A stretch of 64,000 nt of DNA, taken from an uncultured Lachnospiraceae bacterium (GTDB taxonomy: Bacteria; Bacillota; Clostridia; Lachnospirales; Lachnospiraceae). How positions within the stretch are numbered: position 1 is the stretch's first letter; each line of letters opens with the position of its first letter. The stretch covers positions 21,808 to 85,807 of the forward strand of contig UQAW01000005.1 of NCBI GenBank assembly GCA_900539175.1, in the 5' to 3' direction. The notes beneath the pieces are model-generated. The model had not been told where the DNA came from. It searched no databases and was given only the letters and a program-made list of their open reading frames with translations. A program made the translations under genes and the position numbers. Shown piece after piece: positions 52,827 through 63,144 of this stretch.

Positions 52827-53525
52827 TCAACAATAATATTTTTTCTGCTCTCCCGGCAAATACTTCGCCAGTTCCTCCACCAACTCATACACCTTCGTTC
52901 CCGGTATAATCTCAGTCGGTGTTTTACCTTCTCCATCTTTAATAATCCGCTTTGCATACCGAATCGCCAGCCTTGGATTTCCTTTCATCATCAGAATCGC
53001 AAAAATATCTTTCATGTTTTTCTGATATTTTCCAAGTCCTAACACTGCAAACTTATCATTTAAAAAACTGATATATTCTGACCGGTGATTATTGGAAGTA
53101 TAATACGCAAAATGAAGCAGAAACCAAAATTCAATACATTCGTTGCTCCATGCTGTATGATACTGTAAGTCTGGATTTTCCTTATTCAGCTGCTCTGCCC
53201 GATGTACGACACCATTGAAATCGCCCGAGGGGAAGCTGTCTTTGTCGTAAACGCACCATATCTGCCCTTTTTTGATTTTGTTTTTCTTGACATATCGTTC
53301 AGCCATTGCGATAACCCGCATGGTTTCTGCCTGGCATGGTTCAATCTCAATCAATACCATGTCTCGGTAGACAGGGTTGTCCTCAATCAATTTCTTGAAT
53401 CCTTCAAAATATCGAGGTTCCGTCTGCTGGCCTTCGCAGAAAATATAATAACGGTACTCTTTCATTTCCATGTATTCCTGACGACGTTTTTTCTTCCATG
53501 ATTCCATTCCGGCTTTTTTAGGCAT
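52827..53525 (-). CDS. rloB: RloB-family protein (TOPRIM-like)
   Basis: 232 residues. CEGQQTEPRYFEGF (Glu31) and WCVYDKDSF (Asp94, Asp96) give the E...DxD arrangement of TOPRIM-type nucleases; the NECIEFWFLLHF motif is typical of RloB. RloB partners an OLD-like ATPase in the AbiL/RloAB group of phage-resistance systems. It overlaps the ATPase gene by 8 bases. Confidence 0.88.
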   Translation of the reverse strand: MPKKAGMESWKKKRRQEYMEMKEYRYYIFCEGQQTEPRYFEGFKKLIEDNPVYRDMVLIEIEPCQAETMRVIAMAERYVKKNKIKKGQIWCVYDKDSFPSGDFNGVVHRAEQLNKENPDLQYHTAWSNECIEFWFLLHFAYYTSNNHRSEYISFLNDKFAVLGLGKYQKNMKDIFAILMMKGNPRLAIRYAKRIIKDGEGKTPTEIIPGTKVYELVEELAKYLPGEQKKYYC

Positions 53526-54744
53526 TCACAGTCCCCCAATCTATAATTTTTCTGAGGTATGGATCAGCGCCATATTTCCCCTCCAGATACTGCTTGTCAA
53601 ACTTTGCATCTTTCCGGACAGATTCGCCTTTACTGTTCTTAAATTCAACCAGAGAATACAGCTTAGAATTCTGGCTAGTCCCTTTTGCCACGAACCATAT
53701 TTCATCCCTGCGAAACACTTCACTGTTCATGGTAGATAAATCATGAGACGTAAAGATCAATTGAGCTCCCTTGCGGTTTACTTCCATATCGTTATAAAGC
53801 ATAATAATATGACGCAGTAATGCAGGATGAATTTTTGCATCCAATTCATCAATTACTAAAGTTGTTCCATCAATCAGGCTTTCTGCAATAAATGGCAACA
53901 ATCCAAACAATTTTTTTGTGCCACTGGATTCATCTGACAAATTAAGTTCAGCTTCATAACCACCCACTTCATGTTTGGTAAAGACTTCAATCCGATTTTG
54001 TTCTTTTTCTTCCACACGAAAATCCAGAATATCCAGATCCATTTCCTGAATCATTTTCAGAACCAGATCCTTAATTTCATCAGAATTGGCAATAGCCATA
54101 CGCAACTCCTGCATCGGATTTCCATAATTCATAAAATCAATTCCAAATTCAAACCAATCCATCACATCATTAACGACTTCATTTTTCCGATAAGTAATGC
54201 CCAGATAGGAGAGTAACAGAAGTGTGTCCGATAATTCATCACTTATTTTTAATCTTGCGAAAGCACCTTTAAGAATAATTCCTTCATCGCCTCGTTCAAA
54301 AAGTGCTGACCTTCTTCCGGTATCTAACTTAATACGGTCCAGACGTTCATATAAAACCATATCATGCTTTATATTTAATATATAACGATATTCTGCCCGC
54401 CCCGTTCTGAAAAACACCTCAAATTCCGTAGGTTCTTCTTTTTTCTTCTGCGAAAAAACAAATGGCTCAATAACCCGCTTCTTCCAGGAAATCACACGAT
54501 CTTCATTATCACTGGTTGCATATAATGGTCGAAGTACCTTTAAGGATAAACTATGAAGAGCTTCCAGAACATTTGATTTACCACCACCATTCGGTCCATA
54601 AATAGCTGACACCGGTAAAAACAATTCACCGTCTTTATCCTTGATGATTCGATCTTCATGTTCAGAAACGGCAGCAGCCTGCATATCAAACGTTGCCTCA
54701 TCCCGTATACTTTTAAAATTCTTAACTGTAAACTGACACAACAT
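53518..54744 (-). CDS. AAA/OLD-like ATPase, RloA/AbiLi type
   Basis: About 408 residues. Walker A GPNGGGKSN (50-58), the ABC-like signature LSDESSGTKKLFGLLPF, Walker B TLVIDELDAKIHPALL and the switch FTSHDLSTMN match the ATP-binding subunit of RloAB/AbiL systems. Start ATG 54744 with GGAGG; a start at 54777 would overlap the promoter area. First gene of the three-gene operon. Confidence 0.88.
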   Translation of the reverse strand: MLCQFTVKNFKSIRDEATFDMQAAAVSEHEDRIIKDKDGELFLPVSAIYGPNGGGKSNVLEALHSLSLKVLRPLYATSDNEDRVISWKKRVIEPFVFSQKKKEEPTEFEVFFRTGRAEYRYILNIKHDMVLYERLDRIKLDTGRRSALFERGDEGIILKGAFARLKISDELSDTLLLLSYLGITYRKNEVVNDVMDWFEFGIDFMNYGNPMQELRMAIANSDEIKDLVLKMIQEMDLDILDFRVEEKEQNRIEVFTKHEVGGYEAELNLSDESSGTKKLFGLLPFIAESLIDGTTLVIDELDAKIHPALLRHIIMLYNDMEVNRKGAQLIFTSHDLSTMNSEVFRRDEIWFVAKGTSQNSKLYSLVEFKNSKGESVRKDAKFDKQYLEGKYGADPYLRKIIDWGTVNA

Positions 54745-54922
54745 AATAGTTACCTCCAAATTCCTCCCTACTTTCACTATCTATTATATTCATTTTTTAC
54801 ATTTTGTAAACAGTATTTGAGAAATTATCTCATATTTTTATTTGTAATTTAAAAAGAATTTGTTAATGTTAGGCGAAAGGGAAAGTATTCCTGCAAACGA
54901 AAATTTATACCTTTCAAAACAA

Positions 54923-54976
54923 ATAAAAACCTTACCGACTTTCAGCTTCATTTCTGAAAATCAGTAAGGTTTTTCT
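54923..54976 (-). terminator. Hairpin terminator after the P-type ATPase
   Basis: AAAACCTTAC and GTAAGGTTTT arms, with an inner CTTTCAG/CTGAAAA helix and T-runs on both strands. Lies between the ATPase stop (55094) and the RloA-like start. The rest of the 349-bp gap shows nothing. Confidence 0.75.
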
Positions 54977-55093
54977 ATTATTAGAGTATTCTGTTATTCA
55001 GCAAGTAATACCCAAAAGGCTGCCAATCCTTAAATAAATTTGCTTGCAGCCTGCATAAATAAAGGCTTTTCCATAGGTATTCATCACTTAAAC

Positions 55094-57754
55094 TCAGTCT
55101 TTCGGTCCGACAATACACTTTCTGATCAGATCAACCGGTATCATCGTTACCGCAAGGAGAACCACAGCAATCCATCCTTTGATTCCAAACGGAACACAAC
55201 TGAACATATTACCAATCCAGGTAAATGCCTGAAGCGGAATCAATCCTGCATTTACAATCAGTGCCTGAACCAGAATAATCGCAAAGAACACTTTCAGGAA
55301 TCCCTTATTTTCATTTAATCCCTTAAAGATTCCAAACCTGTCATCTCTGACGTTGAATCCATTAAACAGTGCACTTACAATAAACAATACGAAATATCCG
55401 GTCAGATGCTGCTGTTCATTATCAAAAAGGTTTTTAAAGAACAGCAGTTTCAAATACAGGAAACTAATGATTGTCAGCCACGCTCCCATCGTAACAATCT
55501 GAGCCATCATCTTCTTGCTCACGATACTCTCATCACGGACTCTTGGTTTTTCTTTCATGTACTTTTCAAGAGCCGGTTCATTGCCGAGCATGATCGCACC
55601 CAGACCGTCCATTACAAGGTTTACAAATAACAGGTGGGTTACTTTCAACGGTTCCTCAACACCGAAGAACGGAGCAATCGCACTTACCACTACGGCGGCA
55701 ACGTTGATTACAAGCTGGAATTTACAGAATTTCAGGATGTTATGATAAATGGTTCTTCCATACCAGATCGCATCTTTGATGGATCTGAAGTTATCATCCA
55801 GAACAACGATCTTTCCTGCCTCTTTTGCTGCTTCCGTACCGCTTCCCATCGCAAATCCCACATCTGCTCTCTTAAGTGCGGGAGAGTCATTGACACCGTC
55901 TCCGGTCATACCGACTACCAGGTTCATCTCCTGACATAAGCGGACCATACGGGACTTGTCGGTCGGCAGTGCTCTCGCGATCACACGGATCTGCGGAATA
56001 ATCTTTTTCACTTCATCATCGGACATCTCATTCAACTGTGCAGATGACAATGCTTTATCGGTACTGCTCTTAAGTAAACCTGCATCTTTTGCAATTGCAA
56101 TCGCTGTTTCCAGTCTGTCACCGGTAATCATAACAACCTGAATTCCGGCATTCTGAACTTCTTCGATTGCTTCTTTCGCTTCCGGTCTTACATCATCACG
56201 AATACCAACCAATCCGATAATCACAAGATCGTCGTTAATCTGGTTTTCAACAAGTGCTTTCTCAGAATATCCGAAAGCCAGGACACGCATGGCCTTGGAT
56301 GCCAGTTCATCAATCTTCCGATTCAGAACTGCATTGTCAAGTTCTTTTACTTCACCTTTTTCATCCAGATACTTTGCAGCTTTTGCAAGCAGCCGCTCCG
56401 GGGCACCCTTGTAGAAGGTCTTGCCCAGATGGTCAATTCTCGCCTGACTGAACTTGTTGGTAGAGTTAAATCCCTGTGCAGCTGTCACAGAACATTCTTT
56501 ATCTGCTTCCAGTGCACGGAACGTTGCCTCGCCGATAAATTTCATCAATGCCTGATCTGTGGCATTACCGCCGATGACCCGATGCTCCGAATCAAACATT
56601 GACTGTGTATTCTTGCCGATTGCTGCATCCAGAAGTCCTTTGATCTTACTGTGCTTGCTCAGTTCTGCAATCTCTATGGAATTACCGTCCGCAGTAAAAA
56701 AATCAACCACTTCCAGCATCCCCTTGGTGATCGTACCTGTCTTATCACTGAACAGAATATTCAGAGAACCTGCTGTCTCAATACCTTCTGCCTTCCGGAC
56801 AAGTACATTATGATCCAACATCTTACTTGTATTCTGCATCAGTACCAGGGAAATCATCAAAGGCAGACCTTCCGGAACCGCACAGACGATAATTACGACT
56901 GCAAGCGATACTGCATCAACAATATCTTTTATTACTTTTTCCACACCCATGGAAAAATAAGGAGAGATTCCGCCCGCAGATACAATAAAGTATGCAAAGT
57001 ACAGTACCGCAATGATAATTGCGCCGATGTAGCCAAAGGTAGAAATCTGTTTTGCTAATTTCGCAAGCTTGACTTTCAGCGGAGAATCCGGTTCTTCTTC
57101 CTGCATCTCTTCCGCCATCTTACCCATCATCGTTTTCAATCCGACTTTTCTGACATCCAGGATACCCTCTCCGTCAAATACAACGGCTCCGCGGAACAGG
57201 GAATGCTGATCTACAAAGGTATCTCCCGTAATATCCTCCGGAAGCTGAAAGCTCTCCGGCGCTTCGGTCTTTTTACACTCTTCTGCCTCACCATTTAAAG
57301 CCGAGTTATCCACCCGGAGATTCCCGGATACCAGGATACCATCGGCAGGAATCTTATCACCGGACTGCAGCAAAACCTTGTCTCCCACAACTACATCATC
57401 CACATCAATGACTGTGATCAGACCATTACGATGTACCTTACACTGATCCTTTTTCGTACTGTCTTTCAGCTCTCTGTACTTTGTATCACTTGCCACTCCG
57501 GTTTTTGCCGATACAAATGCCACAATCAATACAGCAACAATTGTTCCCAGCGGCTCATAAATCTCTGCATAGCCAAAAAAGAACATCACGATCATAAGTG
57601 CCGCAATTGCCAGCAGAATCTTGATCATCGGATCACCAAATGTTTCCTTAAATTCCTCCCAAAACGTGGTGGGTTCGGAATCCGGTATCGCATTCGATCC
57701 ATACTTCTCACGGGAAGCATCAACTTCTTTGTCCGTAAGTCCGTTAAACTTCAT
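55094..57754 (-). CDS. Calcium-type P-ATPase
   Basis: 886 residues, P2-type. Phosphorylation motif SDKTGTITKG (Asp near 335), the membrane VPEGLPL motif, KGAPERLL, MTGDGVNDSPALKRADVGFAMG and ten membrane helices. Exports Ca2+ (or possibly Mn2+) from the cytoplasm. TerD proteins bind Ca2+, so co-occurrence with three terD genes just upstream is functionally sensible. Starts with GAGGAGG upstream; the gap to the last terD is 119 bases. Confidence 0.93.
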   Translation of the reverse strand: MKFNGLTDKEVDASREKYGSNAIPDSEPTTFWEEFKETFGDPMIKILLAIAALMIVMFFFGYAEIYEPLGTIVAVLIVAFVSAKTGVASDTKYRELKDSTKKDQCKVHRNGLITVIDVDDVVVGDKVLLQSGDKIPADGILVSGNLRVDNSALNGEAEECKKTEAPESFQLPEDITGDTFVDQHSLFRGAVVFDGEGILDVRKVGLKTMMGKMAEEMQEEEPDSPLKVKLAKLAKQISTFGYIGAIIIAVLYFAYFIVSAGGISPYFSMGVEKVIKDIVDAVSLAVVIIVCAVPEGLPLMISLVLMQNTSKMLDHNVLVRKAEGIETAGSLNILFSDKTGTITKGMLEVVDFFTADGNSIEIAELSKHSKIKGLLDAAIGKNTQSMFDSEHRVIGGNATDQALMKFIGEATFRALEADKECSVTAAQGFNSTNKFSQARIDHLGKTFYKGAPERLLAKAAKYLDEKGEVKELDNAVLNRKIDELASKAMRVLAFGYSEKALVENQINDDLVIIGLVGIRDDVRPEAKEAIEEVQNAGIQVVMITGDRLETAIAIAKDAGLLKSSTDKALSSAQLNEMSDDEVKKIIPQIRVIARALPTDKSRMVRLCQEMNLVVGMTGDGVNDSPALKRADVGFAMGSGTEAAKEAGKIVVLDDNFRSIKDAIWYGRTIYHNILKFCKFQLVINVAAVVVSAIAPFFGVEEPLKVTHLLFVNLVMDGLGAIMLGNEPALEKYMKEKPRVRDESIVSKKMMAQIVTMGAWLTIISFLYLKLLFFKNLFDNEQQHLTGYFVLFIVSALFNGFNVRDDRFGIFKGLNENKGFLKVFFAIILVQALIVNAGLIPLQAFTWIGNMFSCVPFGIKGWIAVVLLAVTMIPVDLIRKCIVGPKD

Positions 57755-57873
57755 AATTTTCCTCCTCGAACGTGTCTTAATTTTGTACTCTTTCCTGTAC
57801 AGGTATCTATTGCAAAAAGAAGAAGAAACTGGTCCTGAAAACAGTTCCTCCTTCCATTTACCATAATGATTTT

Positions 57874-58464
57874 TTAAACATAGCGATTTGCAAGTTCACC
57901 GATTCCCGGATCATTCGTTCCCTGTCCGATCGCATTAAACTTCCACTCTCCATTATGTCTGTAAACCTCACCAAAAATCATGGCTGTCATGCCGGAATAA
58001 TTTTCTGTCAGATTATATCTGCACATTTCATGATTATTTCTTCCATCCACCAAACGGATAAATGCATTCTGAATCATACCGAAATGTTGATTTCTCTTAA
58101 CGGCCTGATAAATGTTTACCACAATCACAATCCGGTCATACTCACCGGGGATACGTGCCAGATCAACTATGATCTGCTCATCATCTCCCTCTCCGGCTCC
58201 GGTCAGATTATCTCCCATATGCTGGATGGTTCCTGACTTATGACGCAGATTCCCGAAATATACAATATCTTCCTTATTGGTTAATTTTCCGTTCTTCAGA
58301 ACAAATGCAGATGCATCACAGTCAATTGGCTGCGGCTTCGGAGCGAAAAATCCACCTCTTGCCCTTTTCACTTCATCCCAGCCTAAACCTATGATCACCT
58401 TTGAAAGCCCGGCATTCTCCTTCGATAAGCTGACTTTCTGTCCTTTTTGCAAACTAACTGACAT
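57874..58464 (-). CDS. TerD-family protein, divergent
   Basis: 196 residues. Starts MSVSLQKGQKVSLSKENAGLSKVIIGLGWDE as in TerD, but the calcium loop differs: an insert (RARGGFFAPKPQP) precedes IDCDASAFVL in place of the usual DFDLDAAAF. QHMGDNLTGAGEGDDEQI is conserved. It may bind a different ion or partner. Last of three terD genes. Confidence 0.9.
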   Translation of the reverse strand: MSVSLQKGQKVSLSKENAGLSKVIIGLGWDEVKRARGGFFAPKPQPIDCDASAFVLKNGKLTNKEDIVYFGNLRHKSGTIQHMGDNLTGAGEGDDEQIIVDLARIPGEYDRIVIVVNIYQAVKRNQHFGMIQNAFIRLVDGRNNHEMCRYNLTENYSGMTAMIFGEVYRHNGEWKFNAIGQGTNDPGIGELANRYV

Positions 58465-58474
58465 CTTTTGCCTC

Positions 58475-59056
58475 CTATTCTACATCCACACCAAAGCTTG
58501 CACATAATGCTGCCAGACCACCCTGATATCCGCTGCCGATCGCATTGAACTTCCATTCACTGCCATTCTTATATAACTCACCAAATACGGCTGCTGTCTC
58601 AATGGAGAAATCCTCTCCCAGATCATATCTTACCATCTCTTCACCGGTCTCTTCATTGTAGATCCGAATAAAGGCATTATTCACCTGTCCAAAGTTCTGA
58701 CGTCTCTGTTCCGCTTCATAAATTGTTACCGTAAAAGCAATCTTGGTAATCTCGGCAGGAACTGATGAAAGAGTAATCTTAATCTGCTCATCATCTCCAT
58801 CCCCGGCTCCGGTCAGATTATCCCCCATATGCTGTGCACAACCTGACGGATGCTTCAGGTTTCCATAGAATACGAAATCCTCTGATTTAGATACTTTTCC
58901 GCTGTCTGTCAGCAGAAATGCTGCTGCATCCAGATCAAAATCTCCGCCGGTATCAAACTGGTTTACATCCCATCCCAGACCTACAACTACTTTTGATAAT
59001 CCTGGATTTCCCTTTGTAAGACTTACTTTCTGTCCTTTTTGTAAACAAACTGGCAT
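58475..59056 (-). CDS. terD: TerD-family calcium-binding stress protein
   Basis: 193 residues with GLGWDVNQFDTGGDFDLDAAAFLL and MGDNLTGAGDGDDEQI, the two Asp-rich Ca2+ sites of TerD. Contributes to tellurite, phage and envelope stress resistance in the Ter system. 10 bases upstream of the divergent TerD gene, 13 bases after the next. Confidence 0.95.
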   Translation of the reverse strand: MPVCLQKGQKVSLTKGNPGLSKVVVGLGWDVNQFDTGGDFDLDAAAFLLTDSGKVSKSEDFVFYGNLKHPSGCAQHMGDNLTGAGDGDDEQIKITLSSVPAEITKIAFTVTIYEAEQRRQNFGQVNNAFIRIYNEETGEEMVRYDLGEDFSIETAAVFGELYKNGSEWKFNAIGSGYQGGLAALCASFGVDVE

Positions 59057-59069
59057 ATCGTTCCTCCTA

Positions 59070-59651
59070 TTATGCTACTTCTATTCCATAATGTCCGCAC
59101 AATGCGGCTAATCCACCCTGGAATCCGCTGCCGATGGCATTAAATTTCCACTGACCATTATATTTGTATAATTCTCCGACCACAACTGCTGTCTCAATGG
59201 AGAAATCTTCACCCAGATCATACCGGATCAATTCCTGACCTGTTGACTCATCCACAATCCGGATATAAGCATTTGATACCTGTCCGAAATTTTGCCTTCT
59301 TGGTTCCGCATCGTAGATCGTAACTGTAAATGCAATTTTGGTGACATTTGCAGGAACCTTGCTTAAATCAATCTGAATCTGCTCATCATCGCCCTCACCT
59401 TCACCAGTCAGGTTGTCACCCATATGCTTTACGGCACCGCTTGCATGACTCAGATTCCCATAGAAGATAAATTCTTTCTCCGTCGGGCACTTACCATTTT
59501 CTCCCAGCATAAACGCTGCTGCATCCAGGTCAAAATCAGCTCCGGAATCAAATGCATTCACATCCCATCCCAGACCTACCATCATATTCTTTAAGCTGGG
59601 ATTTCCCTTTGTTAAATCAACTTTCTGACCCTTTGACAAATTAATAGGCAT
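59070..59651 (-). CDS. terD: TerD-family calcium-binding stress protein
   Basis: 193 residues, about 70% similar to the neighbouring TerD by eye. DFDLDAAAFML and MGDNLTGEGEGDDEQIQIDL motifs. Good ribosome site (AGGAGG) upstream. Tandem duplication with the copy at 58475. Confidence 0.95.
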   Translation of the reverse strand: MPINLSKGQKVDLTKGNPSLKNMMVGLGWDVNAFDSGADFDLDAAAFMLGENGKCPTEKEFIFYGNLSHASGAVKHMGDNLTGEGEGDDEQIQIDLSKVPANVTKIAFTVTIYDAEPRRQNFGQVSNAYIRIVDESTGQELIRYDLGEDFSIETAVVVGELYKYNGQWKFNAIGSGFQGGLAALCGHYGIEVA

Positions 59652-59699
59652 CTTTTATTTCCTCCTTTACTCATTATGTAATTTCTCAGTGCATTACTT

Positions 59700-60851
59700 T
59701 TAGTATTTTCTATCCGGCATATGATATACCTTGTTGAATTCTGTTTTGATATTCTCAAGTCTTGCCTGATCTTCCACACGCTTCTTTCTTGCATTCTCCT
59801 GAATCTGTCTCGTCTCGTCAATACCATTCACAATCGTTCTCCAGGTTGTCTCCAGTGTCTCGATCTTGACGGAACTTCCGGATGCCAGTCTGGCTGTCAT
59901 CTTAGACTGTTCTGCCGTATTGCGTGCGTTCTTGATCAACATCTCATTGGTCTTCTCATCCAGAGCCGACATCGCTTCCGCCTGAATTCTCTGCCTTTTC
60001 AGCAGAATTGCCTGAGCAAGCGCCTGTTTAAATACCGGAAGTGTTACGATAAACGCAGAGTTGATCTTTCTGACCAGATTCATATTGCTGAATTCCATGG
60101 TCTTAATCATTGGAATTGACTGCATTGCAACATTTTCGGCGGTACGCAGATCCTGCGTTCTCTGTTCCAGCATCATCAGGGACTGCTGCAGGCTCTGAAT
60201 CTCAAACTGAATGGAATTGTCACCGGTGGCATCCATATCTGCCTGTCTTTTTGCAATATATTCTTCAATCTCTCTGCATCCCTGCTCACCGGCAAGAATG
60301 TATTTTACCAGTTCGTGATAATAATTGACATTGGCATCAAACATCTGATTCAATTTCCGGTTTGACTGCTTAATCTCAGATTCATACTGTTTTAACTGTA
60401 CATAAATCTTATCAACTTCTTCACCCATCGTATGATATTTTGCCAGAATCTTATCCAGCTGCTTCCTTAAATTTCCAAATAACTTGCCAAACAGCCCCGG
60501 ATTATCCTTAATCTCGTCAATATCAAACTTCGACATGATCTTCGCCAATGTACTCAGCATCTCACTGGAATCATCCAGCTGAGACATATTCATACTGTTC
60601 AGCACTACATCCGAAGCTTTTGAGATTTCTTCCGCAGCCTCAGCACCAAAAGAAACAATGGTCTCCAGATTGTAGACTTCAATCGTACTTGCCAATGCAT
60701 CTACTTCCGCTGAATTGACATATGTCTCATTCATCTTCTGTCTGTCAGCAACAATATCAAACTGTTCCACAACTTCAACTTCGTTTTTTGGCTCCGGAGC
60801 TGCAGCGGCTAAAGGCTGCTGTGTTGCCGTCTTACTAAAATCAAGTGCCAT
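59700..60851 (-). CDS. telA: TelA-family toxic anion resistance protein
   Basis: 383 residues, mostly coiled-coil helices (LFGNLRKQLDKILAKYHTMGEEVDKIYVQLKQYESEIKQ, ...RTAENVAMQSIPMIKTMEFSNMNLVRKINSAFIVTLPVFKQALAQA), typical of PF05816 (TelA/KlaA). The LPVFKQAL region is conserved. Part of the Ter membrane stress system. Starts one base after the YceG-like stop, so co-translated. Confidence 0.93.
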   Translation of the reverse strand: MALDFSKTATQQPLAAAAPEPKNEVEVVEQFDIVADRQKMNETYVNSAEVDALASTIEVYNLETIVSFGAEAAEEISKASDVVLNSMNMSQLDDSSEMLSTLAKIMSKFDIDEIKDNPGLFGKLFGNLRKQLDKILAKYHTMGEEVDKIYVQLKQYESEIKQSNRKLNQMFDANVNYYHELVKYILAGEQGCREIEEYIAKRQADMDATGDNSIQFEIQSLQQSLMMLEQRTQDLRTAENVAMQSIPMIKTMEFSNMNLVRKINSAFIVTLPVFKQALAQAILLKRQRIQAEAMSALDEKTNEMLIKNARNTAEQSKMTARLASGSSVKIETLETTWRTIVNGIDETRQIQENARKKRVEDQARLENIKTEFNKVYHMPDRKY

Positions 60852-60852
60852 C

Positions 60853-63126
60853 TCAATTACCTCTCTTAAATATTTTTTCGCGCCATGAGCGTCTTATACC
60901 TGATGAACCTGTGCCAAAATCCGGTACCCGCAGATCGTATACGTATTCACCAATCTGATGTTCCTCCATCACCCGTTTGTTGAAAAATTTTTCAACACTC
61001 TGATATCCGGTGGGAACAAAGAAAACAACGTCAAATCCTACCAGATTCAGAAACGCAGTCAGAATACTGTCTTCCAACGAAATGATACTTTCTGTTGTAT
61101 TAATATAAATTAATTTCGGATTCTTCCTGGTAAAGTCAAACTTCTGAATCAATCTTATAATCTCTTTATTGAGATTCAGAACAGCTGCAATGATGGTATA
61201 CTCTGTCCCGTTCTCAAAAGTACCCTTGATTGTCTTCTGTTCAATCAAAAGCTGCAGTTTCTCCAGAATATGATCCTGAATCTCTTCTCTCAGGAAACCG
61301 TATTGGTAACACGAATGCGCCTTTATCTTTGCTTTCTGCAATTTTCCATTTTTATAAAACTCTGCCGCATATGCCTTCACCGGATTGGGATCGGTGGGAC
61401 GGATAAACGGAGCATTCTTAATCACGAAAGTATCCTCCGTTATCAGATTCTTAATTCCAGTCCAATACTGGGGAATCTGCCCGTCTTTGACACCGGATAC
61501 CTTTGAGAAGATGACTGGTACATTGACAACAGAATCTATGGTACTGAAATTCGGTCTGTACTTTACTTCCTGATCCCACAGGATGGAAATTTCCTCATAC
61601 ATCGTCTGCAAAGTAACCGAAACTGCCTTCTGATACTGGCGATTCCGGTACATCCCGGAATCCTGATACATGATAGTATCCAGTTCTCTCTCCGCATGAT
61701 AAGCGGCTGTTCCCATTCGGATATCAGCATTTTCCCGCGGAAAACTGTCAACCACCAATGAATTTTCATAGTTGATCTCATAAAGCTGCCTGTCCTCCAG
61801 ACAGCATTTCGTATTCAAATTCGGATTCAGAATCAGCACATCAATCGGAAGTCTGGCTAAAAACTTAAGGAACATCGCCTCATTGTCATTTTTGCAGCCG
61901 CCCAGATAAATCAGACAGCCGATATCCGGCATCTTCCAATTGGAAAAAAGCTCCGACTGATATCTTTTCAGCCAACAGAGCAGATATACTGCCTTATTCG
62001 TCAGCTTATTCAGATTCATACCCGGAAGATTTGCTTCTTCCGTCATTCTATCAATGAATGCTTTGTGCATCAATCTTTGTAATTCAATATTTATGTCGTA
62101 TTTTATATTATTTGCCAGATCCATCAGCATCTGATCCTGCGTCTGGTAATTTTTCCTTTGAATGGAATGAATCTCTTCCATCGACGGCTGCGGAATCGTC
62201 TGCTCCAGAATCACAAGTTTTCTTTTACTGTTTTTGATTTCCAACTGAAACTGATACCATTCATTCAGATAGGTAAGTTTATCCTTCACACCGTTGATCC
62301 TGCAAAAACAATTATAGAACAGATTCGGATCATCCCCGCGGGTCCGGATACTCTTCTGAATATCCTCCAGTCCTTTTCCTTCCATCCACGCATTGGTACA
62401 GTTTAAAACCTGCGGTTTTTTACCGTATAACCGCTCCTGGTTTATCCGGCGCTGCATCTCTTCCCGCATCCGCTTAATACTGAATGTTTCTGGAAATTTT
62501 GTCATGCCCGGCATCTCCAGACTGCAGGACAATTTCGATCCTGCATCCAGTTTCTGATAATTCTGATCACCCTTATACTGCAGCAATACCACATCACATC
62601 CGGCATTGGACAACACCGTGATCAGCTTCAGTTCATAATTACTGATTTCACCTTCATATAAAATCTTCGGAACCTTGTCCTCACCCAGCCGATTGACGAT
62701 CCGCTCAAATTTATAGTAGAGCCAGCACATAAACTTGATATATGCATTCTTCAGCATATTATCATTCTTACCCTCTTTGCGCATCGCATCAAGGGTGTCA
62801 TAAATTGACATTGCCACATTATTTCTCTGGTAATCATTCATCCGGGGCAGCCACTTCTTCAGACTGGAGGTAATAAATCCCATATCCATCCGGAAGTTCA
62901 TCCCCATGATTTCCTCATAATAGGCCAGATTCTTCTCATCCGGATTCGGAATCTTTCCCTCGATTACTACACCCGACAATCTCGCAGCTTCATAATACTT
63001 CTGGAGAAACTCCCGGATTGGCTCATTGTAACCATTAATACGGTAAAAATAAACTTCTTTGCCGCGGCGTTGATTCAATCCGGTAAAAAAGTCCTCCAGG
63101 TTTTGAATCGTTTTATGTTCAAACAT
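60853..63126 (-). CDS. YceG-like Ter-cluster protein
   Basis: 757 residues. Matches the YceG_bac family (PF14266) found in Ter clusters, by order and patterns (FRMDMGFITSSLKKWLPRMNDYQRNN, IPQPSMEEIHSIQRKNYQTQDQ, KILYEGEISNYELKLITVLSNAGCDVVLLQYKG). Function unknown; proposed to belong to the biosynthetic module of the Ter response. Contains a Rossmann-like part and no membrane helix. Confidence 0.8.
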   Translation of the reverse strand: MFEHKTIQNLEDFFTGLNQRRGKEVYFYRINGYNEPIREFLQKYYEAARLSGVVIEGKIPNPDEKNLAYYEEIMGMNFRMDMGFITSSLKKWLPRMNDYQRNNVAMSIYDTLDAMRKEGKNDNMLKNAYIKFMCWLYYKFERIVNRLGEDKVPKILYEGEISNYELKLITVLSNAGCDVVLLQYKGDQNYQKLDAGSKLSCSLEMPGMTKFPETFSIKRMREEMQRRINQERLYGKKPQVLNCTNAWMEGKGLEDIQKSIRTRGDDPNLFYNCFCRINGVKDKLTYLNEWYQFQLEIKNSKRKLVILEQTIPQPSMEEIHSIQRKNYQTQDQMLMDLANNIKYDINIELQRLMHKAFIDRMTEEANLPGMNLNKLTNKAVYLLCWLKRYQSELFSNWKMPDIGCLIYLGGCKNDNEAMFLKFLARLPIDVLILNPNLNTKCCLEDRQLYEINYENSLVVDSFPRENADIRMGTAAYHAERELDTIMYQDSGMYRNRQYQKAVSVTLQTMYEEISILWDQEVKYRPNFSTIDSVVNVPVIFSKVSGVKDGQIPQYWTGIKNLITEDTFVIKNAPFIRPTDPNPVKAYAAEFYKNGKLQKAKIKAHSCYQYGFLREEIQDHILEKLQLLIEQKTIKGTFENGTEYTIIAAVLNLNKEIIRLIQKFDFTRKNPKLIYINTTESIISLEDSILTAFLNLVGFDVVFFVPTGYQSVEKFFNKRVMEEHQIGEYVYDLRVPDFGTGSSGIRRSWREKIFKRGN

Positions 63127-63144
63127 AAGCTCTTATCTGCACCC

